Assembly: GCF_017939745.1 (NCBI RefSeq)
Contig: NZ_JAGKQQ010000001.1
Span: 5,766,001-5,830,000 of the forward strand
Source of the DNA: Gemmata palustris
Lineage (GTDB): Bacteria > Planctomycetota > Planctomycetia > Gemmatales > Gemmataceae
DNA length: 64,000 nucleotides
Direction of reading: 5' to 3'
Part shown: piece after piece, positions 27,488 through 36,853 of the stretch
How the letters are laid out: every line of letters begins with the position of its first letter
Position numbering within the stretch: position 1 is the first letter of the stretch
Program-made: the position numbers and the translations under genes
The notes under the pieces: generated by a model
Databases searched by the model: none
What the model was told of the DNA's origin: nothing
What the model saw: the letters and a program-made list of their open reading frames with translations, nothing else

Positions 27488-29217
27488 AGGTCACGCCGCG
27501 GTTTGCGTGTTTGGGGTGTCGTCTTTCTCCACTGGCTGCCGTTTCCGGAACGGGCTTCCGGATCGGTCAGTGAAGTACCGACTCAAGCGATCGTCCTCGC
27601 TCAGAACGGCCGCCCGGAGTTGCAGGATGGATTCGGCCCCGTCCGGGCGGTTCCAGTGCTTCTGCTTCCCTTTCACACGAGCGCTGAACTCACCCACCAG
27701 CGACTCCACCAGGCTGCTCGTCGTCGGCAACCCCTCACGCCGGTATCTCGGGTAGTCCATCCGCTTCTCGTTGTTCCTCAGGTAGCACCTCGCCTCGGCC
27801 ACCAACCGACGTGGGTCACGGCGGTCCTCCGCCGTCCTTGCCTCACCCGCCGGCGACTCTCCCAGGCGTTCGTGCCACCCGTCCAACTCCACCAGCACCT
27901 CGGCGACCCGGCCCTTCCAACACGAACGCATCCACGCCTCGTACTGTCGCCACCCGCCCGACTCGTCCCCGCCCACCGCACGCGCCGACGAGTACACGTA
28001 GCACAGCACGTGCAACAGGTCCACGACCGGCTCGAAGTCCCGGAAGTACCCCTCGTGGATCGACCAGTTGTACGCCGCCCCGTCGGCCACGAACGCCCGG
28101 CGCCTCGCCTCGTAGAAGTGCCGCTCTTGGGCCTCCGCCGCCACCAACGGGCCGAACGAACAACTCGATCCCAGGCTCGCCACACACGTCCGCACCAACT
28201 TCTCCGGTGACCACCGCCCGGCCGACCCGGTCGCGATCGGCTCGACTCCGGCCGTGGTCGATTCGTCCGGGGTTTCTTGGGTATCGTCCCGACCCGAGTG
28301 CCCCTTCATCTGGCTCACCAGACGTTGCACCCGGCGGGGGCAGAGGAACGACTCCGGCGGTTCGGGGCACGGGTCGGCGGCGAACGTCGGACCCTTCAAC
28401 GTGGCCAGACCGGCGATCTTGTCCTCCTTGTTCTGGGCTTCGTGGACACCAGGGGCCGCCCCCGCCGCGCGGGTACGGATGCGCCCCCCATCGACCTCCA
28501 CCACGACGACCTCGGGAACCACCCCCGTCCGCGAGGCCAGTTGCCGGCGGCGGTGCTCGACCGCCTTCCGGTCCCGTTCGGCGACCAGTTCCGCCCCGAC
28601 CTTGTGGGCCAGCCGGCGGACCTGGCTCTCGCTGATGCCGACCCGCGACATCTGCACGGCGAAGGTGGCATCGCGGAACGACGCGAACCGGGCGGCGGCG
28701 GTGACGATACGCTCGAGGACGGAGGAACTGTACCCGTGCTCATCCAGGCCCAGAGCCGTCCGCAGGGGGGAAAAAGTCCCGGCGGCAGTCGGGACAGTGG
28801 GCCTTGCGTTCCGTCTGCTCGACCTCGGCTCCGTCCGCGGTGAGCGGTCGGGTGTGCGGCGTCGTGGGACAGAGCGTGCCGCACGCCGGACACGGCTGTT
28901 CGGTGGAGAGCTTGTCGGCCTGCTGTTGGAGCAGCAGTTCGAGTGTGCCCTCGGTGAGTCCCCGGGCCGCGGCGGTGGCGATCTGCTCCATGGCTCGGAA
29001 GTCCACGTCGAGTCCGGGGCCGTCGTCGCCGAAGGCCCGCTTGGAGACGATCTTGGCCCACTGCCGGGCGAGGTCGTGGAGTTGGCGGAGTTCCTCGGGC
29101 GTGAAGCGGGGCGTCGGCATGGCTCGTCCTGCCTTGAGGTTGCGTCGACGACGGGTTGGGGATTTCCTATCCCGCCCTCGAAACACTGCTAGCCCCCAAC
29201 AAACCGTGAACTGACCT
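27488..29217 (-). mobile_element. ISKra4-type insertion sequence, 1,730 bp
   Basis: The outer 18 bp of both ends match at 14 positions as inverted repeats: AGGTCA, five variable bases, CGGTTTG. It is flanked by an 11-bp direct repeat CCCCGACCGCG (27477-27487 and 29218-29228). It carries one transposase gene in two frames. The stop codon of the transposase lies inside the left terminal repeat. Confidence 0.92.
27491..29120 (-). pseudogene. ISKra4-family transposase with a frame change
   Basis: Translation from ATG 29120 (AGGA upstream) gives an N-terminal part with two Cys pairs (CPACGTLCPT, CPDCRRDFFP), a zinc-ribbon-like region. The frame then ends soon after. A second frame continues as LRTALGLDEHGYSSSVLERIV and MSRVGISESQVRRLAHKVGAE, through the catalytic part (FVADGAAYNWSIHEGYFRDFEP.. 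LHVLCYVYSSA, CYLRNNEKRMDYPRYRREGLP) to the stop at 27491. The shift is at a G6 run (28765-28770, C6 on the coding strand after T5). One C fewer would fuse the frames. It may be a mutation, a sequencing error, or programmed slippage; I cannot tell which. Confidence 0.8.
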
Positions 29218-29279
29218 CCCCGACCGCGACGCCCGCGGCCGCGAGTTGCATCAGCCGGCGCCGATCGACAGAATCGCGG

Positions 29280-29400
29280 AATGCGGAGTGCGGAGCGCGG
29301 AGTGAAGACACGACACACCCGGTGTTAGAGAAGGTGAGAAAGCGAAGGCGATTTCGGTTCGTATTTCGTATTCCGCGTTCCGAATTCCGCGCTCCCCGTT
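29280..29400. repeat. Iterated CGGAGTGCGGA/ATTCCGCGTTCCG sequence
   Basis: Short units such as GCGGAGTGCGGAGCGCGGAG (29283-29302) and, inverted, ATTCCGCGTTCCGAATTCCG (29369 onward) flank the start of the DUF1501 gene. Such iterations are common intergenic repeats; they obscure the exact translation start. Confidence 0.5.
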
Positions 29401-29406
29401 CCCACG

Positions 29407-30990
29407 TTAGTGATTGAGTAGGAACTCTTGGCTGTTCACGAGCGCCCAGAGGATGTCCGCGAGTTGGGCCTTGCGCCCCGCGTCGCCGTCGCGCGTGAGG
29501 TGATCGAGGAACTTCTCGCTCTCCGCGGCGGTCGGTCGGCGGGCGTATGTTGCGAGGAACAGCACTTCAATCCGTTCCGCGTCAGTGAGGAACGGGGCAC
29601 TCGCGACCGCAATGAGCGTCTCGCCCTTTTCGGGATCGGTTTGGCGCGCGAGCCACGTGCCGTTCATGAGCGCCAGCGCCTGAAGGATCGACGTCTGGGC
29701 GTCGGTACGTTGACCACCTCCGGCAAACTTCGCGAGGAATTGCCCGCGTGGGGATTCCGCAGTCACGCCGAACGCGACACGCGACGCGGCCGGGATCTCT
29801 TCGCGGTAACCAGTCGCCTGGGCGAGACTGTCGAAGAGCTGCTCCGGCGAAAGCCCCTTCACGTTCATTCGCGCGAACAATCGCGGGTCGTTCTGCGTCT
29901 TCGCAGCCCCTTTGCTGCTCCGCTGATACGCGGCCAATCGGCCGATCGCTTTCACGAGGACGCTGGTGTCGAAGTCGGCGGCCACGAGTGCCGCAGCCAG
30001 ATCGTCGAGCAACTCGGGGTGGCTCGGCGGGTTTTGCGGGTTGAAGTCGTCCACGGGATCAACGATCCCGATGCCGAAGAACTGTGCCCAGATGCGGTTC
30101 GCGGTCGCCCGCGCGAAGAACGGGTTCTTTTTCGCCGTGGCCCACTCCGCGAACTGCTGTCGCGTATCAGTCACGCCCTTCCAGTCCGGGTCGGCGCCGT
30201 CAATGAACTTCGGCGTCGCCTCGGTCTTGGTGTCGTTGACCGGGACCGTCTTGCGAAGGAGCAGTTGCGTGGCCGGGACCACCTTCTCTTCCGGTCCCTG
30301 CGGTGGCACCGGGGCGAAGAACGCGGCGGTTTCCCAGAACTGCTGCTGCGTCCATTTGTCGAATGGGTGGTTGTGGCACTGGGCGCACTCGATCTTCACC
30401 CCGAGCAGCACCCGTGCGGCGCTGGACGCGACCGTTTCGGCTTTGAGGTCGTTCGCCTGATAGAAGGCAAGCGCCGACGGGCCGGGGACCGGGCGCGGGC
30501 GCCCGTCCGCTTCGCGGTCGAGGTAGTCGAGTGGGGCCGTGAGCAGGTCGCGCACCAACTCGTCGGCCTTCCGCCCGGCCCGGAGCCGGTCGCGAATCCA
30601 CGCTTCGAGGCTGATGTTGAGGAACTGGACTCGCGGGTTGACCGCGGATTGCGGCACGAACGCGAGGCGCCAGACCGCCGCGGCGTGGTTGATTGCGCTG
30701 GGGCTGGTGAGCAGTTTGTCGATGAGCTTCGCACGCTTGTTGGCCGATTTGTCGTCGAGGAACGCACGTGCCTCGGCCACGGTGGGGACGCGCCCCACAA
30801 TGTCGAGTGACGCGCGGCGCAGGAACTCCGCATCCGACGCAGGCGCGGCCGGCTTCACGCCGTGAGCGCTCAATTTCGCATCGATCCGGGCGTCGATTTG
30901 CGCCGCGAGTTGGGTCGGGTCCGGTGCGGCCCCTGTCGCGCCGCTGATCCCGAGAGCGGTGGCGAACAGCGCGAGCGCGAAGCGAATCAT
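29407..30990 (-). CDS. DUF1549/DUF1553 exported protein
   Basis: A 527-residue planctomycete-typical protein. Start ATG 30990 gives a signal peptide (MIRFALALFATALGISGATG). The DUF1549 domain (about 25-230: FLRRASLDIVGRVPTVAEARAFL, CAQCHNHPFDKW) is followed by DUF1553 (about 285-525: NPFFARATANRIWAQFFGIGIVDPVDDFNP, SPEQLFDSLAQATG, TYARRPTAAESEKF). It lacks the cytochrome-c-like PSCyt1 domain of larger relatives. It is directly upstream of the split DUF1501 gene, the usual pair. Confidence 0.9.
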   Translation of the reverse strand: MIRFALALFATALGISGATGAAPDPTQLAAQIDARIDAKLSAHGVKPAAPASDAEFLRRASLDIVGRVPTVAEARAFLDDKSANKRAKLIDKLLTSPSAINHAAAVWRLAFVPQSAVNPRVQFLNISLEAWIRDRLRAGRKADELVRDLLTAPLDYLDREADGRPRPVPGPSALAFYQANDLKAETVASSAARVLLGVKIECAQCHNHPFDKWTQQQFWETAAFFAPVPPQGPEEKVVPATQLLLRKTVPVNDTKTEATPKFIDGADPDWKGVTDTRQQFAEWATAKKNPFFARATANRIWAQFFGIGIVDPVDDFNPQNPPSHPELLDDLAAALVAADFDTSVLVKAIGRLAAYQRSSKGAAKTQNDPRLFARMNVKGLSPEQLFDSLAQATGYREEIPAASRVAFGVTAESPRGQFLAKFAGGGQRTDAQTSILQALALMNGTWLARQTDPEKGETLIAVASAPFLTDAERIEVLFLATYARRPTAAESEKFLDHLTRDGDAGRKAQLADILWALVNSQEFLLNH

Positions 30991-31030
30991 GCGTGATGGT
31001 CCTGACGGGAACGGTGCGAGCCGCACGCGG

Positions 31031-31909
31031 TCATTCGAGATCGAACACGTCGCCGGCCGTAGGCGATATGGCGGCCGCGACGGTCTTGTTCGGTGTGGAG
31101 TAGGGCAACTTCCGCACGTGTCCGTCACAGAAGAGAAACCACACGCCGTTGGGGTCGGGCGACCCCCAATTGTCCGAAACGGTTTCGATGAGCTTCGGGG
31201 CGTCGCGGAGCAGTTTGTCGCCCTTGCGCCCGGTCCCGCCGCTCCCTCCGAAGATGATCGGCTCGTCCCAGTACCAGACGCCGGCCTTGATCGCGTCGGT
31301 GTCCATCGCTTTCTCGGCGATCAGCGCAGTCTCGGCGAGGCCGTCCTTCACTTGTTCCGGCTTCATCATGTTGCCGTTGCCGCCGCGGACCACCTGATCG
31401 TTGGCGGCGTAGTCCGTGCGGCCCCACGGTCCCAGCCCCGCGTCCTGGTACGTCCACTTCGCGTAGATCGGATCGACCTTCGGCACCTGTTGGGCTTCGG
31501 CAGGGCGCCGGGTGCCGATGTAGTAGGTCGGAACCGCCCGCGTGTAGTCCTGCTTGCGGAACGCTTCTTCTTCGCCGATGTAAGGCAGAATGCTGTACGC
31601 CCAGCACCCGGTTTGGAGCCGACCCGCGCGCTTGGGATCCCCGTAGCCCCAGCGGAACGTCTCACTGTCCGGGAACCCGGTTCGACAGTCGGGCGTAGTG
31701 ACCGCTTCGGCCGGTGGCCCGCCGTTCCCCGGGAAGAAGCGGTAGGTCGTGGTGAACGACTGCATCCCCTGGCCGATCGTGCGCAGGTTCTCTTTTGACC
31801 GCGACGCGGCGTTCGCGGCCCGCGCCTTGGCGATCGCCGGGAGCAGTAGCCCCGCGACGATTGCGACGAGCGCGGTCCCGAACGCGATGTTAGCGATTCG
31901 CCGAATCAC
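31031..31909 (-). CDS. DUF1559-like protein with a degenerate N-terminus
   Basis: A 292-residue protein whose C-terminal half closely follows the DUF1559 protein at 32352: QTGCWAYSILPYIGEEEAFR, YAANDQVVRGG, WYWDEPIIFGGSGGTGRKGD and WFLFCDGHVRKL. Its N-terminus (MIRRIANIAFGTALVAIVAGLLLPAIAKARA) keeps the LLPAIAKARA segment but lacks the prepilin signature GFTLIELL, so it probably is not processed by a prepilin peptidase and remains as a single-pass membrane protein. Confidence 0.85.
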   Translation of the reverse strand: MIRRIANIAFGTALVAIVAGLLLPAIAKARAANAASRSKENLRTIGQGMQSFTTTYRFFPGNGGPPAEAVTTPDCRTGFPDSETFRWGYGDPKRAGRLQTGCWAYSILPYIGEEEAFRKQDYTRAVPTYYIGTRRPAEAQQVPKVDPIYAKWTYQDAGLGPWGRTDYAANDQVVRGGNGNMMKPEQVKDGLAETALIAEKAMDTDAIKAGVWYWDEPIIFGGSGGTGRKGDKLLRDAPKLIETVSDNWGSPDPNGVWFLFCDGHVRKLPYSTPNKTVAAAISPTAGDVFDLE

Positions 31910-31936
31910 GTGCGGCCTCTCTGAGGGCGAGTGCGG

Positions 31937-32323
31937 TCACTTGACCTCGAACGTGTGATCCTTGACGCCCTCGTCGGGCACTTTGAGGGACCACGGCGTT
32001 TTGTTGCGATCGGCGTAGTCCGGGCGCTTGATGCGGCCGGCGAGAGCGGGCGACAGGGTCACTTTCCACTCCCCGGGTGGCACACCTTCTCCGTGCGGGT
32101 AGGTGCTTATTGTGAACCCACCGTCTAACTGGAGCTGCGAGGTGGGCGGCTCGCCGGTCCAGGTGTTGCCGGTGGCCGGGTAAAAATACACGACCCCGGC
32201 CGACAGTCCCGTTCCTTGCTGAGTCACCTTACCGGTGACCGGCGCGAGTTTCGGAGCACCCTTGCCCCCGCACCCGACAAGGGCCGCGGCGACGAACGCC
32301 ACGGCCAGGAACAAACAACGCAT
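31937..32323 (-). CDS. Small predicted lipoprotein
   Basis: A 128-residue lipoprotein: hydrophobic leader with LVGC (Cys18), then a beta-rich domain beginning APVTGKVTQQGTGLSAGVVYFYP. This arrangement (carboxypeptidase-regulatory-like, PVTGKV...G.P...V.F) is very common in planctomycetes beside DUF1559 genes. It sits between two DUF1559-type genes with short gaps, so all three probably form an operon. Confidence 0.8.
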   Translation of the reverse strand: MRCLFLAVAFVAAALVGCGGKGAPKLAPVTGKVTQQGTGLSAGVVYFYPATGNTWTGEPPTSQLQLDGGFTISTYPHGEGVPPGEWKVTLSPALAGRIKRPDYADRNKTPWSLKVPDEGVKDHTFEVK

Positions 32324-32351
32324 TATGAAATGCCTCGGTGAGATTGCGCAA

Positions 32352-33311
32352 TCAGTATTGGGGGATGACTTGACCGTCGGCCTGACGAATCAACAACCGC
32401 AGGACGGCGTTTGTAATGCTGTAGTTAACCGTGCGAACGCTCCCGTCGCCGAACACGAATTGCGCCCCCGCGGGACTGGGCGAGCCCCACGTGCCCCCAC
32501 CGCAATACTCGGAGCCTTCCGTCCAGCCTCGCTCTTCCGGCCGGGTCGGGAAGTTAATCAGCGTCTGGTCCTGATAGATACCGTCCCCGCAGCGCCCGGT
32601 GCCACCGGTGCCACCCATGACGTAGGGCTCGTCCCAGTACCAAGTGCCGGCGCCGTAGGACCGCGGGTTCATCGCCTTCTCGCCCATAAACAGCGTGTTC
32701 GACAACCCGTCGGCGACGCTTGCCACGGTCGAAACCTTACCCCAATTCGCGCCGTAGGTTGTGCAGAACACCTGGTCGTTGGCCGCGTAGTCCGACCGCG
32801 CGCTGGCTCCCAGGCCGGCGTCGAAATACGTGTACCCGATGTTAACCGAGTCCGTTGCGGGCACCGTTTGGGCCGTCGGCGAGCGCCGCGAGGGCATGTA
32901 ATAAGTCTTGACGGGAGTCCGGTAGCACGCCAGCGGATCTTTGAACAGCGCATCTTGCTCGACGTAAGGCAGGAGCGAGTAGAACGCGGAGCCGAGTTGG
33001 TACTTACCGGCTCGGTTCGGCTTACCCCAACGCGGGACGTAGCTGGAGCCGCCGGGGAACCCGGTGGAGCAGAGCGGGTCGGTGTTGTTGGTGTTCGGGT
33101 TATCGTACCCGCCCCCGTTGGGGTAGTGGTTGTACGAGCTCTCGTAGTTCGCGAACGCCAGTCCGAGTTGCTTCAGATTGTTCTGGCTGCTCATGCGTGC
33201 GGCAGCCTCGCGCACTTTTTGGACCGCGGGGAGGAGCAGTCCGATGAGGATCGCGATGATCGCGATCACGACGAGCAATTCAATGAGCGTAAACCCGCGA
33301 CGACGGGTCAT
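32352..33311 (-). CDS. DUF1559 prepilin-like protein
   Basis: A 319-residue protein. Start ATG 33311 puts [35 protein letters not shown] at the N-terminus: a type IV pilin-like signal cut before Phe by a prepilin peptidase. The DUF1559 domain follows, ending [21 protein letters not shown], the typical 'H/DGS' tail motif. These proteins are numerous in planctomycetes and may form pseudopili. Upstream of it is an AT-rich stretch near 33350-33375 that may hold the promoter. Confidence 0.93.
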   Translation of the reverse strand: MTRRRGFTLIELLVVIAIIAILIGLLLPAVQKVREAAARMSSQNNLKQLGLAFANYESSYNHYPNGGGYDNPNTNNTDPLCSTGFPGGSSYVPRWGKPNRAGKYQLGSAFYSLLPYVEQDALFKDPLACYRTPVKTYYMPSRRSPTAQTVPATDSVNIGYTYFDAGLGASARSDYAANDQVFCTTYGANWGKVSTVASVADGLSNTLFMGEKAMNPRSYGAGTWYWDEPYVMGGTGGTGRCGDGIYQDQTLINFPTRPEERGWTEGSEYCGGGTWGSPSPAGAQFVFGDGSVRTVNYSITNAVLRLLIRQADGQVIPQY

Positions 33312-33437
33312 GGGATCTCCCGGGTGAAGAGCAAGCTGGCGGAAAAACATTCACGTATGCCGTATAATCACTATGTTGCGGAGATTACCACCCGGCGTCA
33401 ACGACCTTTCAGGAAATTCACGACACCTGCCCTGATG

Positions 33438-34049
33438 TTACTTCGTCACGCGAAAGGTCTCGACCGCCGTGGCGAGGCGCGTCGCGGTGGTGAGCCAACA
33501 CATCCCGCCGAAGATCCACGCGAACCACGCGAACAAGTCCGGGAACAGGCAGACGAGTACGAACACCGCGATCGTCTCCGCGCCTTCGGTGAGGCCACCG
33601 AGGTAGTAAATCGCCTTCTTTCCGCGGGCTTCCGTGGTGATGCCGCGTTTGGCCGCGAACGCGGAGAACGCCAGGAACGAACTGCCCGTGCCCACGAAAC
33701 TGAACACGAGAAAGCACGCCGGTAGCGCGAATTCCGGCCGACCGACGGCGAAGAAGAACGGCACGCCCGAATAGAACAGGAAATCGAGCGCGATATCGAG
33801 GTACCCGCCGAGATCGGTCGGGCCGAGGCGCCGAGCCAGTGCGCCATCGAGTCCGTCGGCGACGCGGTTCAACGCGATCAGCGCGAGCGCCGCTTCGTAC
33901 TGGCAAAACGCCAGAGCCGCACACGCCGCCGCGCCGAACGCGAACCCCGTCACGGTCACAACGTTCGCACTCAGCCCGCACCGGGCCATCACCGCGGCCA
34001 GTCGGTCCAGGGGATCATCAATCAGCCGGCGCAGTCGGGCGTCGAACAT
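33438..34049 (-). CDS. CDP-alcohol phosphatidyltransferase family protein
   Basis: A 203-residue membrane enzyme with about six helices. The family catalytic motif DG..AR........G...D...D is intact: ADGLDGALARRLGPTDLGGYLDIALD (residues about 64-90). It transfers a phosphoalcohol group from a CDP-linked donor (phospholipid synthesis). Which alcohol is used is not evident. Confidence 0.88.
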   Translation of the reverse strand: MFDARLRRLIDDPLDRLAAVMARCGLSANVVTVTGFAFGAAACAALAFCQYEAALALIALNRVADGLDGALARRLGPTDLGGYLDIALDFLFYSGVPFFFAVGRPEFALPACFLVFSFVGTGSSFLAFSAFAAKRGITTEARGKKAIYYLGGLTEGAETIAVFVLVCLFPDLFAWFAWIFGGMCWLTTATRLATAVETFRVTK

Positions 34050-34138
34050 TCGCGCTCTCGTGTGTGGCCCGCGCTCGGGCGCTCGTCGGTATCCAGTGGG
34101 AGAGGTATGTTGTCTCTTCGTCGCGAGTGAGGTGCCGC

Positions 34139-34918
34139 GTGCAGTTCCCGCTATTCGCCCCGACAGTGTTCATCGGAGAACCGTGCCCTCGCGAGAACCG
34201 CGTTCCGCTCGCGGAGGTGGATCACGGCCCGTTCGACGCGCTCCTCGCCAAGTTCGTGGATAGCAACGGGCGCGTAGCCTACGCGGACTGGAAGGCGAGC
34301 GACGCGGACGTGAGTGCCCTCCACAAGTACCTCACCGCGGTCGGTCGGGCCGACATCGACGGCCCCGCTCCGCACGAATCCGCCCTCGCGTTCTGGATCA
34401 ACGTCTACAACGCACTCACGCTCGCGGGCATTCTCCGCATGTACCCGACCACGAGCATCCGGAATCACACCGGTCGCGTGTTCGGGTTCAACATCTGGAA
34501 AAACCTCCGGCTGCACATCGGCGATCGCACGTTTTCGCTCTCCGAAATCGAGCACGGCGTTCTGCGACTGTTGAGCGACCCGCGGGTTCACTTCGCGCTC
34601 GTGTGTGCGTCCAACAGTTGCCCGGTCCTGCGCCCGCGGGCCTTCACTGGCGACACCGTTCAGCACGAATTGGAAGCGAGCGCCCGCGAGTTCTTCGCGC
34701 GCCCGGACGCCGTCCGTATCGATTCCGAGAAGCAGGTGGTTTCGCTCTCCAAGTTGTTCAAGTGGTACGGACCCGACTTCACCTCCACGCCCGCAGATCT
34801 CCTGACCGCGATACGGAAGTTTCTCCCCGACGCGGCCCGCGATCAGATCGATTCGATGCCGACCCGGGTAGAGTTTTTGCCCTACGACTGGAAGCTGAAC
34901 GACCAGCAGAAAGAGTAG
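34139..34918 (+). CDS. DUF547 domain protein
   Basis: A 259-residue protein. The GTG at 34139 is preceded by GAGG seven bases away; longer frames are Arg/Pro-rich noise. The DUF547 core is clear: ALAFWINVYNALTLAGIL, IWKNLRLHIGDRTFSLSEIEHGVLR, HFALVCASNSCPVLRPRAFTGD. The Cys/His residues (CASNSCP, IEH) suggest a thiol-type hydrolase-like fold, but the activity is not established. No clear signal peptide. It diverges from the CDP-alcohol transferase gene. Confidence 0.85.
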   Translation: MQFPLFAPTVFIGEPCPRENRVPLAEVDHGPFDALLAKFVDSNGRVAYADWKASDADVSALHKYLTAVGRADIDGPAPHESALAFWINVYNALTLAGILRMYPTTSIRNHTGRVFGFNIWKNLRLHIGDRTFSLSEIEHGVLRLLSDPRVHFALVCASNSCPVLRPRAFTGDTVQHELEASAREFFARPDAVRIDSEKQVVSLSKLFKWYGPDFTSTPADLLTAIRKFLPDAARDQIDSMPTRVEFLPYDWKLNDQQKE

Positions 34919-34925
34919 TCTGCGC

Positions 34926-35921
34926 TCACATCCGCGCGATGGGCTCTTCGGCCACGCCGACTTTCTTCAGTCGTTCGAGGTGGTCCGCATACGCTTTCTG
35001 GCGGTTCACGAAGAACAACCCGCCCTTTCCGCCGCGCATCCGGATGCGCCAGTACGTCACCCAAGCGAGCGCCTTTTCCGGCCAGCGCACGAACCGCCGA
35101 CCGCCTCCGTACTCTCCCTGGAAGTACCGTCCCTTCTCGATGGCCGGGCGCACCACGGCTTCGGCCCCACCGTCTTTTTTGACCGCGTACACGTCGTCGG
35201 CCCAGTGGCCGGTAATCAGGTTCGCTGCGGGATATGGCGCGGAATTACCCCACAGCACCTTCCCCTTCGGGCCGTTCGCGTTGCAGAACCACGGGAAGAT
35301 CGTTCGCAGGCAGCACACGAAGTAGGCGTAGTCGCGCGGGCGGTACTCGCGGTTGCGGAACAGGATCAGCACTTCCCGGCGCTCTTCGCGCACGAAGCGG
35401 TAGATCTCGCGTTTGAATTTCGTGTCGCTGAAGTAAGAGATCGCGTCCGGGAAGTCCGTGAAGATGAGCTGGCCGCTGTTGTAGTGACTGGTGCCGTGGA
35501 TGTAACTGATGCCGTGCGGCATCCGGCGTCGCGGACCGATCGGGAGTTCTTCCGGACCTGTTGACAGCCCCACGCGGTACGCGAGGAACTGGCCCGTCTT
35601 CGTGACAACGAAGTCGTCGATCGGGAGCGCGTCCTCGTTCGGGCCGCGCGGCGAGCGGAAAATGACGTTGTCGTGCCAGATGTACTGCCCGGTGGCCGGG
35701 TCGATGCCGGTCACCCACGGGTGATCGGCATCGACGAGCCCGTGCGCCATCGGGCGGAATTTTGTGATGTCGAGAACGCGCACGATACCCAAACCGTTGT
35801 GCCCCATTTGGTAGAGCCAACGGAACGGGATGCCGAACCAGTACCCGATGCCGTCGCAGTGTCGGCGCGCGGGGACCGCAGCGGGTTCGGCACGGCCGAG
35901 TTGCGGCCGGTTCGCGGTCAT
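34926..35921 (-). CDS. Unrecognised protein
   Basis: A 331-residue protein, aromatic and basic, without a signal peptide or long membrane helix except a weak hydrophobic segment near YWFGIPFRWLYQMGHNGLG. Readable motifs such as YFVCCLRTIFPWFCNANGPKG and SAPYPAANLITGHWADDVYAVKK do not lead me to a family. The ATG overlaps the stop of the ArsI/CadI-like gene by 4 bp (ATGA), so the two are translationally coupled. No function assigned. Confidence 0.75.
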   Translation of the reverse strand: MTANRPQLGRAEPAAVPARRHCDGIGYWFGIPFRWLYQMGHNGLGIVRVLDITKFRPMAHGLVDADHPWVTGIDPATGQYIWHDNVIFRSPRGPNEDALPIDDFVVTKTGQFLAYRVGLSTGPEELPIGPRRRMPHGISYIHGTSHYNSGQLIFTDFPDAISYFSDTKFKREIYRFVREERREVLILFRNREYRPRDYAYFVCCLRTIFPWFCNANGPKGKVLWGNSAPYPAANLITGHWADDVYAVKKDGGAEAVVRPAIEKGRYFQGEYGGGRRFVRWPEKALAWVTYWRIRMRGGKGGLFFVNRQKAYADHLERLKKVGVAEEPIARM

Positions 35922-36550
35922 TTGGCGGCGACGCTCGTGCAGGACTCCGCGCTCACCGGCGCGGGGGCCGCGACCGGTTCGGCGTGTTCGGCGATCGAAG
36001 CCCCGCCGTCAGTGGCAGACGCCTTCCGGCCGAACTTGTTGTTCCAACCGCGGCGGATCGAACCCCACAGTCCGAGTGCCTTGAACGGCGGAACGAGGAG
36101 CTTGAGTTTCTTGTCCTTTTCGCCCCAATTCGGCACATCATCGTGCAGCACGTACACTTCCCACATCGTCTGATCCGGGTCCGTCACCCAGATCTTCGTC
36201 TGGTGCGCGTAGCAGCACTTCACATCATCCTGCTGGCCCATGTGCGCCCCGACCGCCTTCAACCGCTCCTGGATCGCCCGCAATTGCTCGACGGTGACCA
36301 CGCGGAGGCCGAGGTGGTTGAGCGGCCCGCCGGCACACGCCCGCTTGGGTTTAAGCGACAGAACGAGCGGCGGGACGTCGACCTCGAACTTGACGTAGTC
36401 GGCGTACACCTTTACCGGCTTCGTACCGAACAGTGCGGTATAGAACTCGACCGATTTCGCGAGATCCGAGACGTTTAGCGACGCATGGAACTTGACCACC
36501 GCGGTGGCGGCTTCCGGGGTGCGGTTCGCGGCCGGAGGGGTAGCGCTCAT
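35918..36550 (-). CDS. ArsI/CadI-like glyoxalase-superfamily protein
   Basis: A 210-residue protein with a vicinal-oxygen-chelate fold: KFHASLNVSDLAKSVEFYTALFGTKPVK, PLVLSLKPK, GGPLNHLGLRV and ETDP-like VTDPDQTMWEVY. The Cys pair in DVKCCYAHQTKIWV resembles the thiols of ArsI (C-As lyase for methylarsenite) and CadI. His in NHLG and Glu in WEVY are metal ligands in this family. The C-terminal 70 residues extend past the fold and are of unknown function. Resistance to organoarsenicals is an inference. Confidence 0.8.
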   Translation of the reverse strand: MSATPPAANRTPEAATAVVKFHASLNVSDLAKSVEFYTALFGTKPVKVYADYVKFEVDVPPLVLSLKPKRACAGGPLNHLGLRVVTVEQLRAIQERLKAVGAHMGQQDDVKCCYAHQTKIWVTDPDQTMWEVYVLHDDVPNWGEKDKKLKLLVPPFKALGLWGSIRRGWNNKFGRKASATDGGASIAEHAEPVAAPAPVSAESCTSVAAK

Positions 36551-36853
36551 GGGAACTCCGCGTGCGGTTCGGACGTGCGTCGGGGTCGGTGAGCGTTTTG
36601 GCTCTTTAAGGCGTGCCCTGGTGTTAAGATATTACCCGCCCCCGACCCGACAACAAGCAGTATTCCCCGCTCCCCTCGGCGCGCTTACACCACCTCTTGG
36701 CCCGGCCAGTTAGTTCAGCTCCGTGTGCGAGTCCCCGCGCCGTCAGCTTTTTCTGTGGGGGAACCGCACAGTCGCGCGACAGCAGTTCCCGGGTGGTGGC
36801 GCCCCGACCGGACCGCGGGACGCGCTGGCCCAGGAACACGTCCCGGTGATCGG
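36551..36853. other. Intergenic region without a supported gene
   Basis: No gene, tRNA or strong hairpin is supported. A minus-strand frame of 77 codons (36624-36857) touches the SET gene stop as GTGA but has no recognisable content. This stretch also holds the promoter region of the ArsI/CadI-like gene. Confidence 0.4.

Larger units (their letters stand above)
26218..29311 (-). pseudogene. DUF1501 gene split by an insertion sequence
   Basis: The 3' part (26218-27476) encodes about 419 residues of a DUF1501 protein (LLWMPGGPSQLDTFDPKPGEE, GEFGRTPRINGNLGRDHYP, SGGFMGSWDTHARNFD). The 5' part is at 29229-29311, beginning GTG at 29311 and reading VDRRRLMQLAAAGVAVG. Removing 27488-29217 plus one copy of the 11-bp duplication rejoins it in frame (AAAGVAVGAQGGWFNRFAEA), proving the gene was intact. 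DUF1501 proteins are secreted proteins common in planctomycetes, usually paired with DUF1549/DUF1553 genes as here. The start lies in an iterated sequence, so it is approximate. Confidence 0.92.

Noticed and set aside
29428-30810. 460-codon plus-strand frame opposite the DUF1549 gene
   Set aside because: Antisense shadow; the minus-strand gene has clear domains and a signal peptide.
32235-33725. 496-codon plus-strand frame opposite DUF1559 genes
   Set aside because: Shadow of the DUF1559 and CDP-alcohol genes.
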